From Glandiceps talaboti (lineage: Eukaryota; Hemichordata; Enteropneusta; Spengelidae): a DNA stretch of 64,000 bases. The stretch lies in assembly GCF_964340395.1 (NCBI RefSeq), contig NC_135553.1, positions 131,001 to 195,000 of the forward strand, written 5' to 3'. The notes beneath the pieces were generated by a model. The model was not told the origin of the DNA and searched no databases. It saw nothing but the letters and a program-made list of their open reading frames with translations. The position numbers and the translations under genes were made by a program. How positions within the stretch are numbered: the first letter of the stretch is position 1; every line of letters begins with the position of its first letter. Positions 1-10,408 of the stretch are shown piece by piece.

Positions 1-2080
1 CTACTAGGAGATGTATATGTAACCATCACAAGGAAAGTATTTTGACCTTTTACCAGGACATCATCCAAGCTCTATGTAAGTCATCGTTACAATGTTTTAA
101 AAATGGTAGTAGAAATTTTCATCCTATTCCGGGTTGGCATGAATACGTGAAAGAAGCCCACGATCAAGCAAGGGATGCCTTTAAACTTTGGAATTCATGT
201 AACAAACCTAGATTTGGGCCACTTTACAATATAATGAGCTCTGCACGTGCCAGGTTTAAACACACGTTACGTGTATGTCAACGAAACGAGCATATATCAC
301 GAGCTGATGGCCTTGCAACTTCTTTGAGTCAAAATAACTGCAACAGCTTCTGGCAAAAAGTTCGTCTCGTAAGCAGTAAAACACCACCCCTCTCATCAAC
401 TATTGATGGTAGATCTGGTCAGGGCAATATTGCGGAGATGTGGAGTGACCACTACGCCACATTACTGAACTCTGTTACAAACAATTCAAATGAGGATTAC
501 GTTAAGTCTTGGCTGAACACACAAGACAATTTTGATGACTTTACTCAAATTAAAAGTATTGAAATTTTGACTGCAACTAACAGTCTTTCCACTGGAAAGG
601 CTGCCGGTTCAGATACCCTTTCAAGTGAACACTTCAAACATGCAAGTAATCGTATTCATTTCTTATTAGCTTGGTCTTTTTCAGCTATGATTCACCATGC
701 ATTTCTACCAGAGGACCTAATGAAAACTATGATTGTTCCACTTGTCAAGGATAAAACAGGAGATATTACCAGCAAAGACAATTATAGACCGATTGCACTT
801 TCAACTGTGTCTTCAAAAATACTTGAACTTATAATTTTAGAACGTTGCAAAGCTATGCTTAATACGGAAGATTTTCAATTCGGATTTAAGCAGAATCATT
901 CTACAGACCTGTGCATTTATGTCATGAAAGAAGTTATTAACTATTATCAGTCATATAATAGTCCTATATATGTTTGTTTCCTTGATGCAACTAAAGCCTT
1001 TGACCGTGTAAATCATTGGACACTTTTCAGAAAACTAATCACCAGGGGTGTACCTAGTCACTTTATCCGTTTACTTATGGTCTGGTACAGTACCCAGACC
1101 TTTTGTGTACAGTGGGGTCAGGCAAGGTCATCTCTCTTTTCTGTCACAAATGGGGTTCGCCAGGGTAGTGTTTTATCACCTCAGCTCTTCAACGTGTACA
1201 TGGATGGGCTGAGTACTCGTTTGATGACGAATAAAAAGGGTTGTAATATAGGTGGAGTAACTATTAATCATCTTATGTACGCTGATGACCTGGCATTAAT
1301 GTGTCCTTCAGTAAGAGGTCTCCGTGAGCTTATTTCAATATGTGAAAGCTATGGCATCGATCATGACATAATGTATCACCCAAAGAAATCAAAATGTATG
1401 TACTTCATACCCCGCAAGAGTCCTCTTAAGATAGACTACTTACCTCGGGTGACTTTAGACGGAAAAACACTTGAGGTGGCACATAGGCATTCTTACCTTG
1501 GCTATGCTATGTCAGATAATTGTTTTGATGATGAAGCAATTAAGAGTCTAATGAGGCGCTTCTATATTCGTGCCAATACGCTTCTTCGAAAGTTTCCACT
1601 CTGTTCGACTCATGTCAAACTTTATTTGTTCAGAAGTTTCTGTACAAATATGTATTGTTCACAATTATGGTCTTTGTACAGCAACAAAAGTTTAAACGAT
1701 CTCAGAGTTGCTTATAACAATGCCTTTCGAATCATTATGGGCTATGCACGTGACTGCAGTGCAAGTGCTATGTTCGTGTCAAATACTGTTCCAACTTTTG
1801 AAGCTCTTAGAAGAAAATTACTCTTCAGATTTTTTGACAGGGTGAAGAGTAGCTCGAACTTATTAATTTCGGCGGTATTCTCCTCCGACTGTTTTTTACG
1901 CTCGAAGATAACTTCAAGATATATGAATTTAATGTATTTTTAAAATCTCTTTTTCTGTCTGTCTATTTTTTAGAGTGCTCTTTTTAACGTTTGTCTTGTG
2001 TACTATGTAAATGTTGTGTTTTTTATAGTATATGGGAGTGTATCCTGCAATAAAGTTATAATAATAATAATAATAATTAA
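1..2080 (+). mobile_element. Non-LTR retrotransposon (LINE), 3' part
   Basis: The copy enters from the left window edge. It consists of a reverse-transcriptase ORF, a short 3' UTR of about 115 bases and a terminal (TAA)n-type microsatellite at about 2057-2077, just after an AATAAAG. A simple-repeat tail instead of a long poly(A) is usual for CR1/jockey-group elements. The endonuclease region expected 5' of the RT lies outside the window. The intact frame suggests a young copy. The clade assignment is inference. Confidence 0.85.
3..1943 (+). CDS. Reverse transcriptase ORF of non-LTR retrotransposon (5' partial)
   Basis: This is the C-terminal part of a LINE ORF2-type polyprotein, which makes cDNA by target-primed reverse transcription. 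The frame has no stop from base 3 onward, so the start lies left of the window; the first ATG inside is not the true start. Visible RT motifs, numbered from base 42, are NYRPIALS near residue 248, FLDATKAFDRVNH near 313 (catalytic Asp), GVRQGSVLSPQLFNVYMD near 370 and YADD at 413-416 (catalytic Asp pair). The tail contains the thumb-type segment with AFRIIMGYARDCSASAMF. No stop or frameshift interrupts the roughly 640 visible codons, so this half may still encode active enzyme. It is a jockey/CR1-type sequence and differs from the second LINE family found further right. Confidence 0.9.
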   Translation, partial: TRRCICNHHKESILTFYQDIIQALCKSSLQCFKNGSRNFHPIPGWHEYVKEAHDQARDAFKLWNSCNKPRFGPLYNIMSSARARFKHTLRVCQRNEHISRADGLATSLSQNNCNSFWQKVRLVSSKTPPLSSTIDGRSGQGNIAEMWSDHYATLLNSVTNNSNEDYVKSWLNTQDNFDDFTQIKSIEILTATNSLSTGKAAGSDTLSSEHFKHASNRIHFLLAWSFSAMIHHAFLPEDLMKTMIVPLVKDKTGDITSKDNYRPIALSTVSSKILELIILERCKAMLNTEDFQFGFKQNHSTDLCIYVMKEVINYYQSYNSPIYVCFLDATKAFDRVNHWTLFRKLITRGVPSHFIRLLMVWYSTQTFCVQWGQARSSLFSVTNGVRQGSVLSPQLFNVYMDGLSTRLMTNKKGCNIGGVTINHLMYADDLALMCPSVRGLRELISICESYGIDHDIMYHPKKSKCMYFIPRKSPLKIDYLPRVTLDGKTLEVAHRHSYLGYAMSDNCFDDEAIKSLMRRFYIRANTLLRKFPLCSTHVKLYLFRSFCTNMYCSQLWSLYSNKSLNDLRVAYNNAFRIIMGYARDCSASAMFVSNTVPTFEALRRKLLFRFFDRVKSSSNLLISAVFSSDCFLRSKITSRYMNLMYF

Positions 2081-2639
2081 ACATTAAAATATGTATGACA
2101 ATTTTGGGCTCATTTCGAGGGGCATGAAATTGGCGGGGGGGGGGGGGGGCTGCGTAAATCTTTTGACCAAAATAATTTCTCCCCCCCTCAGCCCAGCCAA
2201 AGCCTCCTCCTCTTTGGTTATCACATTCAGATACCATGGTAACAACATCCGATACGGATAACACTGCTAGTATAAAGAGAGTTAGCGCTCCAACGTACTT
2301 GTACCATATGACACGGATTGCAAACGAATGACCAACAACCATGAATCCCTCTGCAGCTAGTGGTGTATCCAGCACTTAAACCAGTTCCCGAGCCTAGCCC
2401 ATAACGTAGCTATTCTGTGCACTCTAGATCTCTGGTGTCCATGTAATTTCAGGTTCCGTCGTTGAAATCACCAAAACAGAGAACTCTGCCCTCACTCTAA
2501 AGCTGATGATGCGTACAAGTTTCCAGTTGTGTTGCACAGTGCGAATTCATTTGCCAAACATGACACAGCGTAGTTTCGTTGTTCGTGAATTGCAGCCAAT
2601 TGCACTCTATTATAAATGCTCGACATTTCTTGAAATGTC
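2081..2639. other. Intergenic, no gene seen
   Basis: A 15-base G run sits at 2135-2149. The rest shows no exon-like signal; the reverse-strand open frame over 1929-2375 is low-complexity and runs through the LINE tail, so it was not called. Confidence 0.6.
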
Positions 2640-2994
2640 TTCATAGTGACTAGATAACCTTCTCGTTTCTTAAAGTTGCAGGTTCGAGCCCCGTCGCTGC
2701 CTGCTGTTTATTTCTGAGTGGCTAAAGTCCTTGGGCAAGATTTGAACCACGACTGTGCCTCAGTCAACCCAGCTGTATAACTGGGGACCTGGTAGGATGT
2801 AGGTTGCAATGTGAAGGCTTTAATCCTATGCGCTTAAATGGCTGCAATGGATTGTATGCTCCCCGGGGAGTTGAGGAAGACTAAAGGGCCGTTGTGCTGT
2901 TCTGATCCGAGCCAGGGGTAATAATTGTAAAGCGCTTTGAGCACGGAGTGGGAAAGCGCTATATAAGAAACCAACATTATTATTATTATTATTA
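2640..2994 (+). repeat. tRNA-derived SINE
   Basis: GGTTCGAGCC at 2681-2690 matches the RNA polymerase III B box of tRNA genes, but no cloverleaf can be closed around it. The body ends with AGCGCTATATAAG (about 2955-2967) and an (ATT)n tail at 2976-2994. A tRNA-like head, an unrelated body and a simple-repeat tail define a tRNA-type SINE. The A box is degenerate. It is probably mobilised by a LINE with a similar tail (inference). Confidence 0.7.
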
Positions 2995-3673
2995 AATTTA
3001 AAAAATGTGTGCTTCCGGTTACGCTCAATTTTAGAGTAGGTGGGGTAGAGATTTTTTGTTTTATTTTTAAAATATTTTTTTTTTCATGTGTCTAGTTCAG
3101 GTTTTCCATTGTTTTCCATGATGGTCTCTGTGTATTTCTTCCTATCAGATTTACAGCCATCTCAATTACAGATTGGAAGAACATGTGTAGTTTTAAATTG
3201 TCTTTTTAAGTTGATGTCAGCCTCTGCATTCACTATTTCTCGTGAGACCACAATTTTGCGCTTTTATTACTTATTTCTCGAATACGTACAAAAAAGTTTA
3301 GGGTCGGCAGTGAAAACTATATGTGGGATCGGGTAGCTGGAACCAAACAATTTTTTGGGCCTATAAGTGTAATAACCAAAAGTAAACAATTAATGCAATG
3401 ATGTTATCTATAGTCAGTTCAAAATCGACCATGATGTAATTATAGTGTCCGTCATATTCAGCTAGGGGGAACTGGTCATTGCAATGTTACTGGTAAATGA
3501 GCACAAACTATTACACCGTACTTACTCTCCTCACATAAAGAAGTCGACACTGTACATCAGTGTACGTACCACACACTGATGTTCACATTGGTTCTCCTTA
3601 ACGACTTCACTATTGGCCCAAGTGTAGATTGTACTGTGAAATGTGTTACTCCCCCGTATCAAAATATTCCCCC
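2995..3673. other. Intergenic, no gene seen
   Basis: AT-rich sequence with a T run near 3070-3085. No domain, splice-supported exon or tandem repeat was found. Confidence 0.5.
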
Positions 3674-4104
3674 TCATTGAATCTCCCGTACTCTACAGTC
3701 TGTTGCCATGTGAAAAATTTCATCCTCTTCCAATACACGTTTCCATATATTGGAAGATGATATCTCCATATCATAACATTTACATGTAACATGAAGTACT
3801 TTATGAAATCTTTATTCTGTCCTCGTCCCAGGGACAGTAAATACAACTTTTCAATCAGTCCCTCAGCGACAAAATGAGCGCCGCTAGAAAGAAGAATTCC
3901 ACCTTTAAAAAGTAACCAATAACCTTTAAGGGATGACCACGTCCAAGTAAAATGATGCCAGTCTCCGTTGCTGATTCTTACATTGGGTGATGTAACAACA
4001 GTGTAACCTTTGGTAGTTAATTTCTCATTACCAAGTTTAAGTAAGCTCCATTCATTAGCCTGAGAATACGTGGAATACGAAAATGCCGTGGCCACATACT
4101 TCTA
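3674..4104 (-). pseudogene. Pentraxin/LamG-like domain exon with a frameshift
   Basis: Read on the minus strand, an AG acceptor near 4105 opens a frame with the pentraxin hallmarks: a TAFSYST start, NGDWHHFTWTWSS (the conserved WHH..W.S core), KGYWLLFKGG and a LGRGQ strand. After about 3800 the similarity jumps by one base into another frame, which continues as SSSNIWKRVLEEDEI and ATDCRV and stops at 3674-3676. This matches the family's usual C-terminal NIW..RVL..EEI and final Cys. Pentraxin domains are about 200 residues and bind ligands through calcium; here about 145 residues are present. The frameshift lies near a TACATGTA motif and could be real decay or an assembly error. Partner exons were not found. 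Confidence 0.6.
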
Positions 4105-5592
4105 TGTTTTCTCGCAAAGAGGAACACTGGTGTTCAAAAAGTCATCATCCAAAGGCTTGGTCGATATGACGAATCGTTTAGTCTCAGAGATTTGTTGCGA
4201 ATGTCGATAATTAAAGTGTTTTCTTCAAAACTGGAATCTAAATTATAAACAGCGCATCACATAACAAACAAATGTCGGCTCATATTTATATAAATGACTG
4301 TTATACGCTGATTAGTGTCTAACATGTCTAATTATAAAAGAACACTTCCCTCGACGTGTTTGCAAGAGTTGTGCAAAGAAACCATGATTCATTTCCATCA
4401 TCCTTATTAATCTACAAATGGAAGTACGCCACCAACGACAGATTATGATTTTGTTATGTTTTCAATCCATTGTATTACCCAATAGACTTCATTTCATCTC
4501 CCTGTCACTTGCTAGGGATGTTGACATAATATTAACAGCTTCATATTCTGGCGACAATGTCTCCATTTCCAAATCTCAAGAAAAAAGAATATCTTCTCTT
4601 GCTGATTGCATAGGTAAGAAACTGAGTACAAATAATGGGCATCAAAAGACAGACTGCACCAATCAGTGCAGCTGTGATAATAAAATTTAATACATCGTGT
4701 GTACAAAATTTGCACTGACAAAAAAAATTGTGTCTCTGTGTCTTGCATCAATACATACTTCTTTTTAAAAATATCATCTCTGCATATATCCTGTCATCTT
4801 GATTTAATGTGGAATAGTTTATATATCCATAGACCCTCCATCAAACATGCCCCCTTGCAGTGGAAGATGACATACTATATTTGCTATACACAACCATTGT
4901 AGTATTTATGTCACAATTGTTTAAACTTACTGGGAATATTCTAGATTTCTATTTCATATCTCCTTAGTTTAGTTATAATTATCTTTAAATTTCATGGTTT
5001 CTTTGATGTCATGGGTGCGATCTATACATACCAACCTGCACCCACACTAAAATACATAAGTTTTGCTACATGTATCTTCAAACTTTGGAAATCCCTTATT
5101 ATTTGCAACGTTTTCATTTGAAATTAAGTGTTTTCGTGCTTTCCCTTCTTTTTATATGTGTTTGGCTGATGTTCACTGAGACCACTAAATATTTAGTGGT
5201 CTGAGGTTGATGGTAGTATAATTGTACCTTGGTAAATACTTCAGGTGGGACTGGATGTCTGGTGAGGTATTTTATTTTATTTTATTATTAATTACATCTG
5301 TCAAAACCATGATTTCCCTGGACTACAAACTTTATCACAAATCATGCACCTATTGTCTTTCTATACAAAAACAAAAGTGCTATATAATAAATCCAATTAT
5401 ACTAAGAATACTATTTTGAAACTTTCATAACATTAATTTCCTGAAAGACGAGGCAATTCAGTTTTTTGAAACTTGAAGATAAAATAGACAATATTCATAA
5501 CAATACATTTATAGTCAATTTTATTAAAAACCGAATAGTGAAATGATAAAGACAAATGAAAATAGAGATGACAGCTTGCAATGTTGGATTGG
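4105..5592. other. Intergenic stretch with one possible TM-coding frame
   Basis: On the minus strand around 4685-4550 a frame encodes about 27 hydrophobic residues (ALIGAVCLLMPIIC...) followed by a basic tail (SKRRYSFF) and a stop. It has no clear donor and no recognised homology, so it is only noted. Nothing else was found. The right end holds the probable 3' UTR of the next gene. Confidence 0.35.
5520..5525 (-). promoter_or_regulatory. Candidate poly(A) signal of RPS19BP1
   Basis: AATAAA on the minus strand, about 70 bases past the RPS19BP1 stop codon. It is the first good hexamer downstream. Confidence 0.5.
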
Positions 5593-8500
5593 TCACCTTT
5601 TTACACTGACTGTGTATTCTTTATCAAAGATATTAAAGTCTTCTTCATCAAAGATTGTTGTGTCTTCTTTCTTCATTTCAGGCTCTGCTTTACTCCTGTT
5701 TTTCTGACTATCATGATGGGAGAGAATCTAGAAAACAAAAAGAAACGTTTAAGAACCAATGAACACATTCCCATACATTTAGAATCGGACCATTGTATGA
5801 TACGCAGTGTTTAGGCAATCATTCAATTTTTCAATTGTATTGTCTACTGCTGTAATTGTTGTACAAGGGAGTATGTAAAGCCGGCCTGAGATTGTCAACA
5901 CAAAACCTATGTAATGTAAACTGTTGGTATGTTCAAATTTTTCAGAACATGGTCAGTAGAACGGCCTCCAATGCATGTATTTTTGGTTGATTGAAATCAA
6001 AACAATTTTATTGATAAGGGAATACTTGTTATTTGTTTACAGTAATGTAGAGACAAGTGGAAACCTGGAAGTGGAAACAACATGTTAATCTATATGTAGG
6101 GATTGTATTTATTCTCGATACCAATACAATATCCCGGTAAAATGATAATAAACATCTTATCTGTTTATTATGGTATGGTTATTGGTGGTTTGTTAATTTA
6201 TGCAAGAAGATGTTGAACCCGGGCAGATTCACACTTTTGAAAGTTATTTCTATGGCAATAGAGTAATGTTTACTGGAGACTACTGGGAGAGGATCTGTTG
6301 CTGATCTGTTTCTTCCTTGTCTGTTTTGTATGGTGACAGAACTTTGTGTACCACCTAAATGTCTACAACAGATATGATTGCATTTATTGTAAAATAGCAT
6401 TAGGCAAGCAGAATTGGAATAACAAAATATGCATATCAACTAGCACTGAATATTGAATGGTGTTAAGTTTGAGATTTCTAAATATCCAGAGAAAAGTTTT
6501 GTTGTTTGCCAAGGTCTATCACTGAATGACATTTTAACAATCATAGTGAATTTAATTTGATCAAGTTGGCAGTAACAGTCAAGATGTACAAAAACTAATT
6601 TATCAGACACCAATAACAGACAAATTACAGAGTAAATTGTTTGTATACTCACCTGCGTAAACGTATGAGAATCCATACTTGAACTGGGATGGTGTAACAT
6701 ATACCTCAAATTGTCTTCAGTATTGTCTGCAGGCACACACTTCCAATATGAGTCTGTAAATAAAGGGAAAATGACATGAAACACTTCAAAATAAAACAAA
6801 GTACAGACTACTGAATCAGATATTTTTTTTATTGTCTCAACCAAGTCAAGCTACTGCTCATTCCTTTCATTATCAGATCATAAATTTATATTTCTGTGTC
6901 TTCGAGAATATTAACTTCTTATTTTCATATACATGCAAATTTACATTTCTAAATTTACCATAAGATGTTGTAGCTATCGACTTGGAATCTGGTCTCATCA
7001 TTATATGCATGCAGTGCTGTACAGTATGGTACATGCATCTTTTGTCTGTGAAATCTATAGTATGCAGTCCTGTACAGTATGGTACATGCATCTTTTGTCT
7101 GTGAAATCACAGACAGTGGAAATGTCTATGGTTAAATCTATACTGCATGTACATGTAGTCTTGCACAGTATTCAGTTTCAAGCAAAAGATTATATGAATT
7201 CCATGATATTAAGAGTGGAGCTCCCAGGCATAAGTGACAGTACACTGAAACTAGGCTATAGTGTGGAGCTCCCTGGCATAAGTGACAGTAGACTGAAACC
7301 AGGCTATAATGTGGAGCTCCCAGGCATAAGTGACAGTACACTGAAACCAGGCTATAATGTGGAGCTCCCAGGCATAAGTGACAGTACACTGAAACTAGGC
7401 TATAGTGTGGAGCTCCCTGGCATAAGTGACAGTAGACTGAAACCAGGCTATAATGTGGAGCTCCCTGGCATAAGTGACAGTACACTGAAACTAGGCTATA
7501 GTGTGGCGCTCCCTGGCATAAGTGACAGTAGACTGAAACCAGGCTATAATGTGGAGCTCCCAGGCATAAGTGACAATACACTAAAACTAGGCTATAGTGT
7601 GGAGTTCCCTGGCATAAGTGACAGTACACTGAAACCAGGCTATAATGTGGAGCTCCCAGGCATAAGTGACAATACACTAAAACTAGGCTATAGTGTGGAG
7701 TTCCCTGGCATAAGTGACAGCATACTGAAACCAGGCTATAATGTGGAGCTCCCAGGCATAAGTGACAGTACACTGAAACCAGGCTATAATGTGGAGCTCC
7801 CAGGCATAAGTGACAGTACACTGAAACTAGGCTATAGTGTGGAGCTCCCTGGCATAAGTGACAGTAGACTGAAACCAGGCTATAATGTGGAGCTCCCAGG
7901 CATAAGTGACAGTACACTGAAACTAGGCTATAGTGTGGAGCTCCCTGGCATAAGTGACAGTACACTGAAACCAGGCTATAATGTGGAGCTCCCAGGCATA
8001 AGTGACAATACACTAAAACTAGGCTATAGTGTGGAGTTCCCTGGCATAAGTGACAGTACACTAAAACCAGGCTAAAATGTGGAGCTCCCAGGCATAAGTG
8101 ACAATACACTAAAACTAGGCTATAGTGTGGAGTTCCCTGGCATAAGTGACAGTACACTGAATTCAGCCTATAGTGTGGAGTACCATGGCATAAGTGACAA
8201 TCCACTAAAGTATTCTATTGGAGTGATGATTACAAGGTGGATGCAATGACGCAAATGATAATGTAAATACATGAAAGTCACTAGAACAGTAAAGTGTCTA
8301 ATGATCGTAACATATTATGGATGCACTGACTCAAGTGATAATGTAACAGTGTTATGCTAAGGTGTGGGAACCCTGGTAACAAAAAAGGGTAAATCTGGTA
8401 AAACTGGCATAGTTCCCATACACTGTAATATAATTTTGGTGTGGGAACCCTGGTAAAATGACTGAGGAACTCAGGTCAGTTTTACCTACTTACCACCCTT

Positions 8501-9222
8501 AAAAAACACTGTGTAAAATACATGTAAGTGACTAGGACAGTAACATGTCTAATGATCGTAACATATGGATGCTCTGACTCAAGTGATAATGTAACAGCAA
8601 ATATAATGTGAGTGACTTGGACAGTAATGTGTCTAAATAATGATCTTAACATTTGAGCAATAGTGAAAAATCAAGCATTAAACGATCAACATTTGTATTG
8701 CACAGATGAGTTGTTCTCTTGCTGTCCTTACAATATGAAAATTTCAATCAAAAATCAAAATTCCAAGAAAAAAAGAGTATATTTTACTAGTCTTATCACT
8801 AGTTGCAATTTGCAAATGATTTATAAAATCTGAGAAAAATAACCAAATCTCAGAAATGCTGTAAGACTATTTGACTTACCAATTGCTGACTTTGTTTTCT
8901 TATCCTTCACTGTAGTTTTATGTTTTTTGAAGCCTTCATTCATTTGTAATCTTTTTAACTGTTTCTTTACTCCTTTTCTGTTGGTGCTAATCAACCTCAT
9001 GTTATCTGGTGGGCCATGTTTGCTCTTCTTTTTCTTTGAACTTTTTTCGCTATCTGTAACATTCAAAAGATATATTTGGATCTTGTAAAAGTTTTAGTAG
9101 ATATAAATCTAAAATGGGGCATGTTGCATGCATGGGTGACACAACCTAACAACCACCCGTACTCCCATTTCAGGCCCGTCCCTTTCGAAAATTCAGTAAG
9201 ATGATATTGATACATACATGCA

Positions 9223-9287
<65 letters not shown>

Positions 9288-10408
9288 ACACACACACACA
9301 TACATACAGGTGACGGATCAACTTGTCCCAATTTCAACTCGTCCCACTCAACTCGTCCAATTTTCAACTGTTTACAATATAATTTACCTGTGCATATATG
9401 AAATTGAAGCTAGTAGTACTCAGTTTGGAGGGTCTGTGGTATCTCATATTCCACTAATGACGTACCACTTGCACTGTAAACACATACTACAATACTTAGT
9501 TGCGTTAACTAGGGAGAGGAGACACGTCTCCTAAACCCGTACCTGCGGAAGTCGTAAGCATGTAAGTCAATAATATTCTCCCTGGTTATTATCATTATTT
9601 CTTATTTGGGTTGTTAACATTAAGTCCTAATGTGAAAAGTGATATTCCATGTCTGAGGAAAGTGGTTGTGCTAGTTCTAGATCTAGAATACACAGCCAAA
9701 ATCCACACCACTTTCTGCTACAAAATGCTACACTTCAACTGGCCACATAGGTAAAATCATGTAAATATTTTGGTCCCCGTACTTTAAGTCCATGTTTCGT
9801 TTAGATTTATAAACGTTAATGACTGTTGTTGGGTCGAGTTGAAAATGGGGCGAGTTGAAATTGGGGTGAGTTGAAATGGGACGAGTTGAAATTGGGACAA
9901 AGTGAATCGCAATCATACATACATACATACATACATACATACATACATACATAGATACATACACACATACATACATACATACATACATACATACATACAT
10001 ACATACATACATACATACATACATACATACATACATACGTACATACACACACACACGTACGTGCGTGCGTACACACACGCACACAGTCGGAAAGACAGAG
10101 ACATAGGCACTTGAATCAATCTGTATGGTTTGTTGTTTAATGTATTGTAAATAAGAGCATTAAAAAACAGTACATATTGATTCGAGTACCTCTGGAGAGA
10201 TAGAAATGGTTCAACATCAATGATTGCAATGTAATTGAACTGTTACTATGTTAGACCATGGAACACGTTATACTTCCCTGATACTTCCATGGTGAGATCT
10301 TGGAGTAATAATTACAATTTACAGTATAATTACTCCAAGGTTAGTTTTACCTGTTTTCACATCATCACTGAAAAGATCCAACCCTTTACGGACCAACGAC
10401 GCAGACAT
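5593..10408 (-). CDS. RPS19BP1: RPS19BP1 / AROS orthologue (four coding exons)
   Basis: Coding exons on the minus strand are 10351-10408, 8880-9053, 6653-6753 and 5593-5727 (468 bases, 155 residues plus stop). Phases agree at every junction (1, 1, 0). Donors are GTAAAA, GTAAGT and GTGAGT; acceptors end TTACAG, TTACAG and TTCTAG. The product begins MSASLVRKGLDLF, matching the MSA.L.R.GLELL start of vertebrate AROS. It continues with a Lys-rich segment, KSAIDSY across the exon 2/3 junction (vertebrate KSALDEY), NLRYML, and ends IFDEEDFNIFDKEY (vertebrate VFTEEDFQKFQQEY). Vertebrate AROS is about 136 residues, a small basic nucleolar protein that binds ribosomal protein RPS19 and has been reported to activate SIRT1. 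The introns hold large tandem repeats. Homology was judged from remembered family motifs. Confidence 0.88.
7215..8206. repeat. 48-bp minisatellite, about 20 copies (RPS19BP1 intron 2)
   Basis: The unit begins GTGGAGCTCCCAGGCATAAG and is 48 bases. Copies alternate between variants such as CTCCCA/CTCCCT, CAGTACAC/CAGTAGAC and AAACTAGG/AAACCAGG. Because 48 is divisible by 3, long frames stay open on both strands and give spurious proteins of 355-380 residues (16-residue repeats). The array lies wholly inside an intron. Confidence 0.93.
8207..8660. repeat. Degenerate tandem/inverted repeat next to the minisatellite
   Basis: The phrase TCTAATGATCGTAACATAT plus GGATGC.CTGACTCAAGTGATAATGTAACAG recurs about every 240 bases. 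Between copies GTGTGGGAACCCTGGTAA occurs twice (about 8361 and 8440), and GGGTAAATCTGGTAAAACTG faces a near-complement at about 8478-8500. Confidence 0.6.
9225..9301. repeat. (CA)n microsatellite
   Basis: About 35 CA units with one TCA interruption, in intron 1 of RPS19BP1. Open frames here are artefacts. Confidence 0.97.
9311..9901. mobile_element. Foldback element with ACTCGTCC/GGACGAGT inverted ends
   Basis: The left end (about 9325-9370) carries TTGTCCCAATTTCAACTCGT and two further CAACTCGTCC repeats. The right end (about 9835-9901) carries the complement, with GAGTTGAAATTGGGACAA and several GAGTTGAAATGGG repeats. Microsatellites flank both sides (CA left, ATAC right). Short internally repeated inverted termini and no coding capacity fit a foldback or MITE-like transposon. 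Confidence 0.6.
9913..10084. repeat. (ATAC)n microsatellite with AC/GTGC tail
   Basis: About 30 ATAC units, then mixed ACACAC and ACGTGCGT. It abuts the foldback element and lies in intron 1 of RPS19BP1. Confidence 0.95.
10105..10191. repeat. Hairpin element, GGCACTYGAATCAAT family (copy 1)
   Basis: Imperfect inverted repeat: the left arm GGCACTTGAATCAATCTGTA pairs with the right arm TACATATTGATTCGAGTACC. The second, better-conserved copy is at 12125-12231. Confidence 0.65.

Noticed and set aside
2670-2700. tRNA gene, from the B-box match
   Set aside because: No acceptor or T-stem pairing; the following body and (ATT)n tail mark a SINE.
4550-4690. Minus-strand TM helix with basic tail
   Set aside because: Looks like a signal anchor upstream of the pentraxin exon, but no donor or linking exon supports it.
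6933-8205. Long frames of 380 (+) and 355 (-) residues
   Set aside because: Both arise from the 48-bp minisatellite inside an intron of RPS19BP1.
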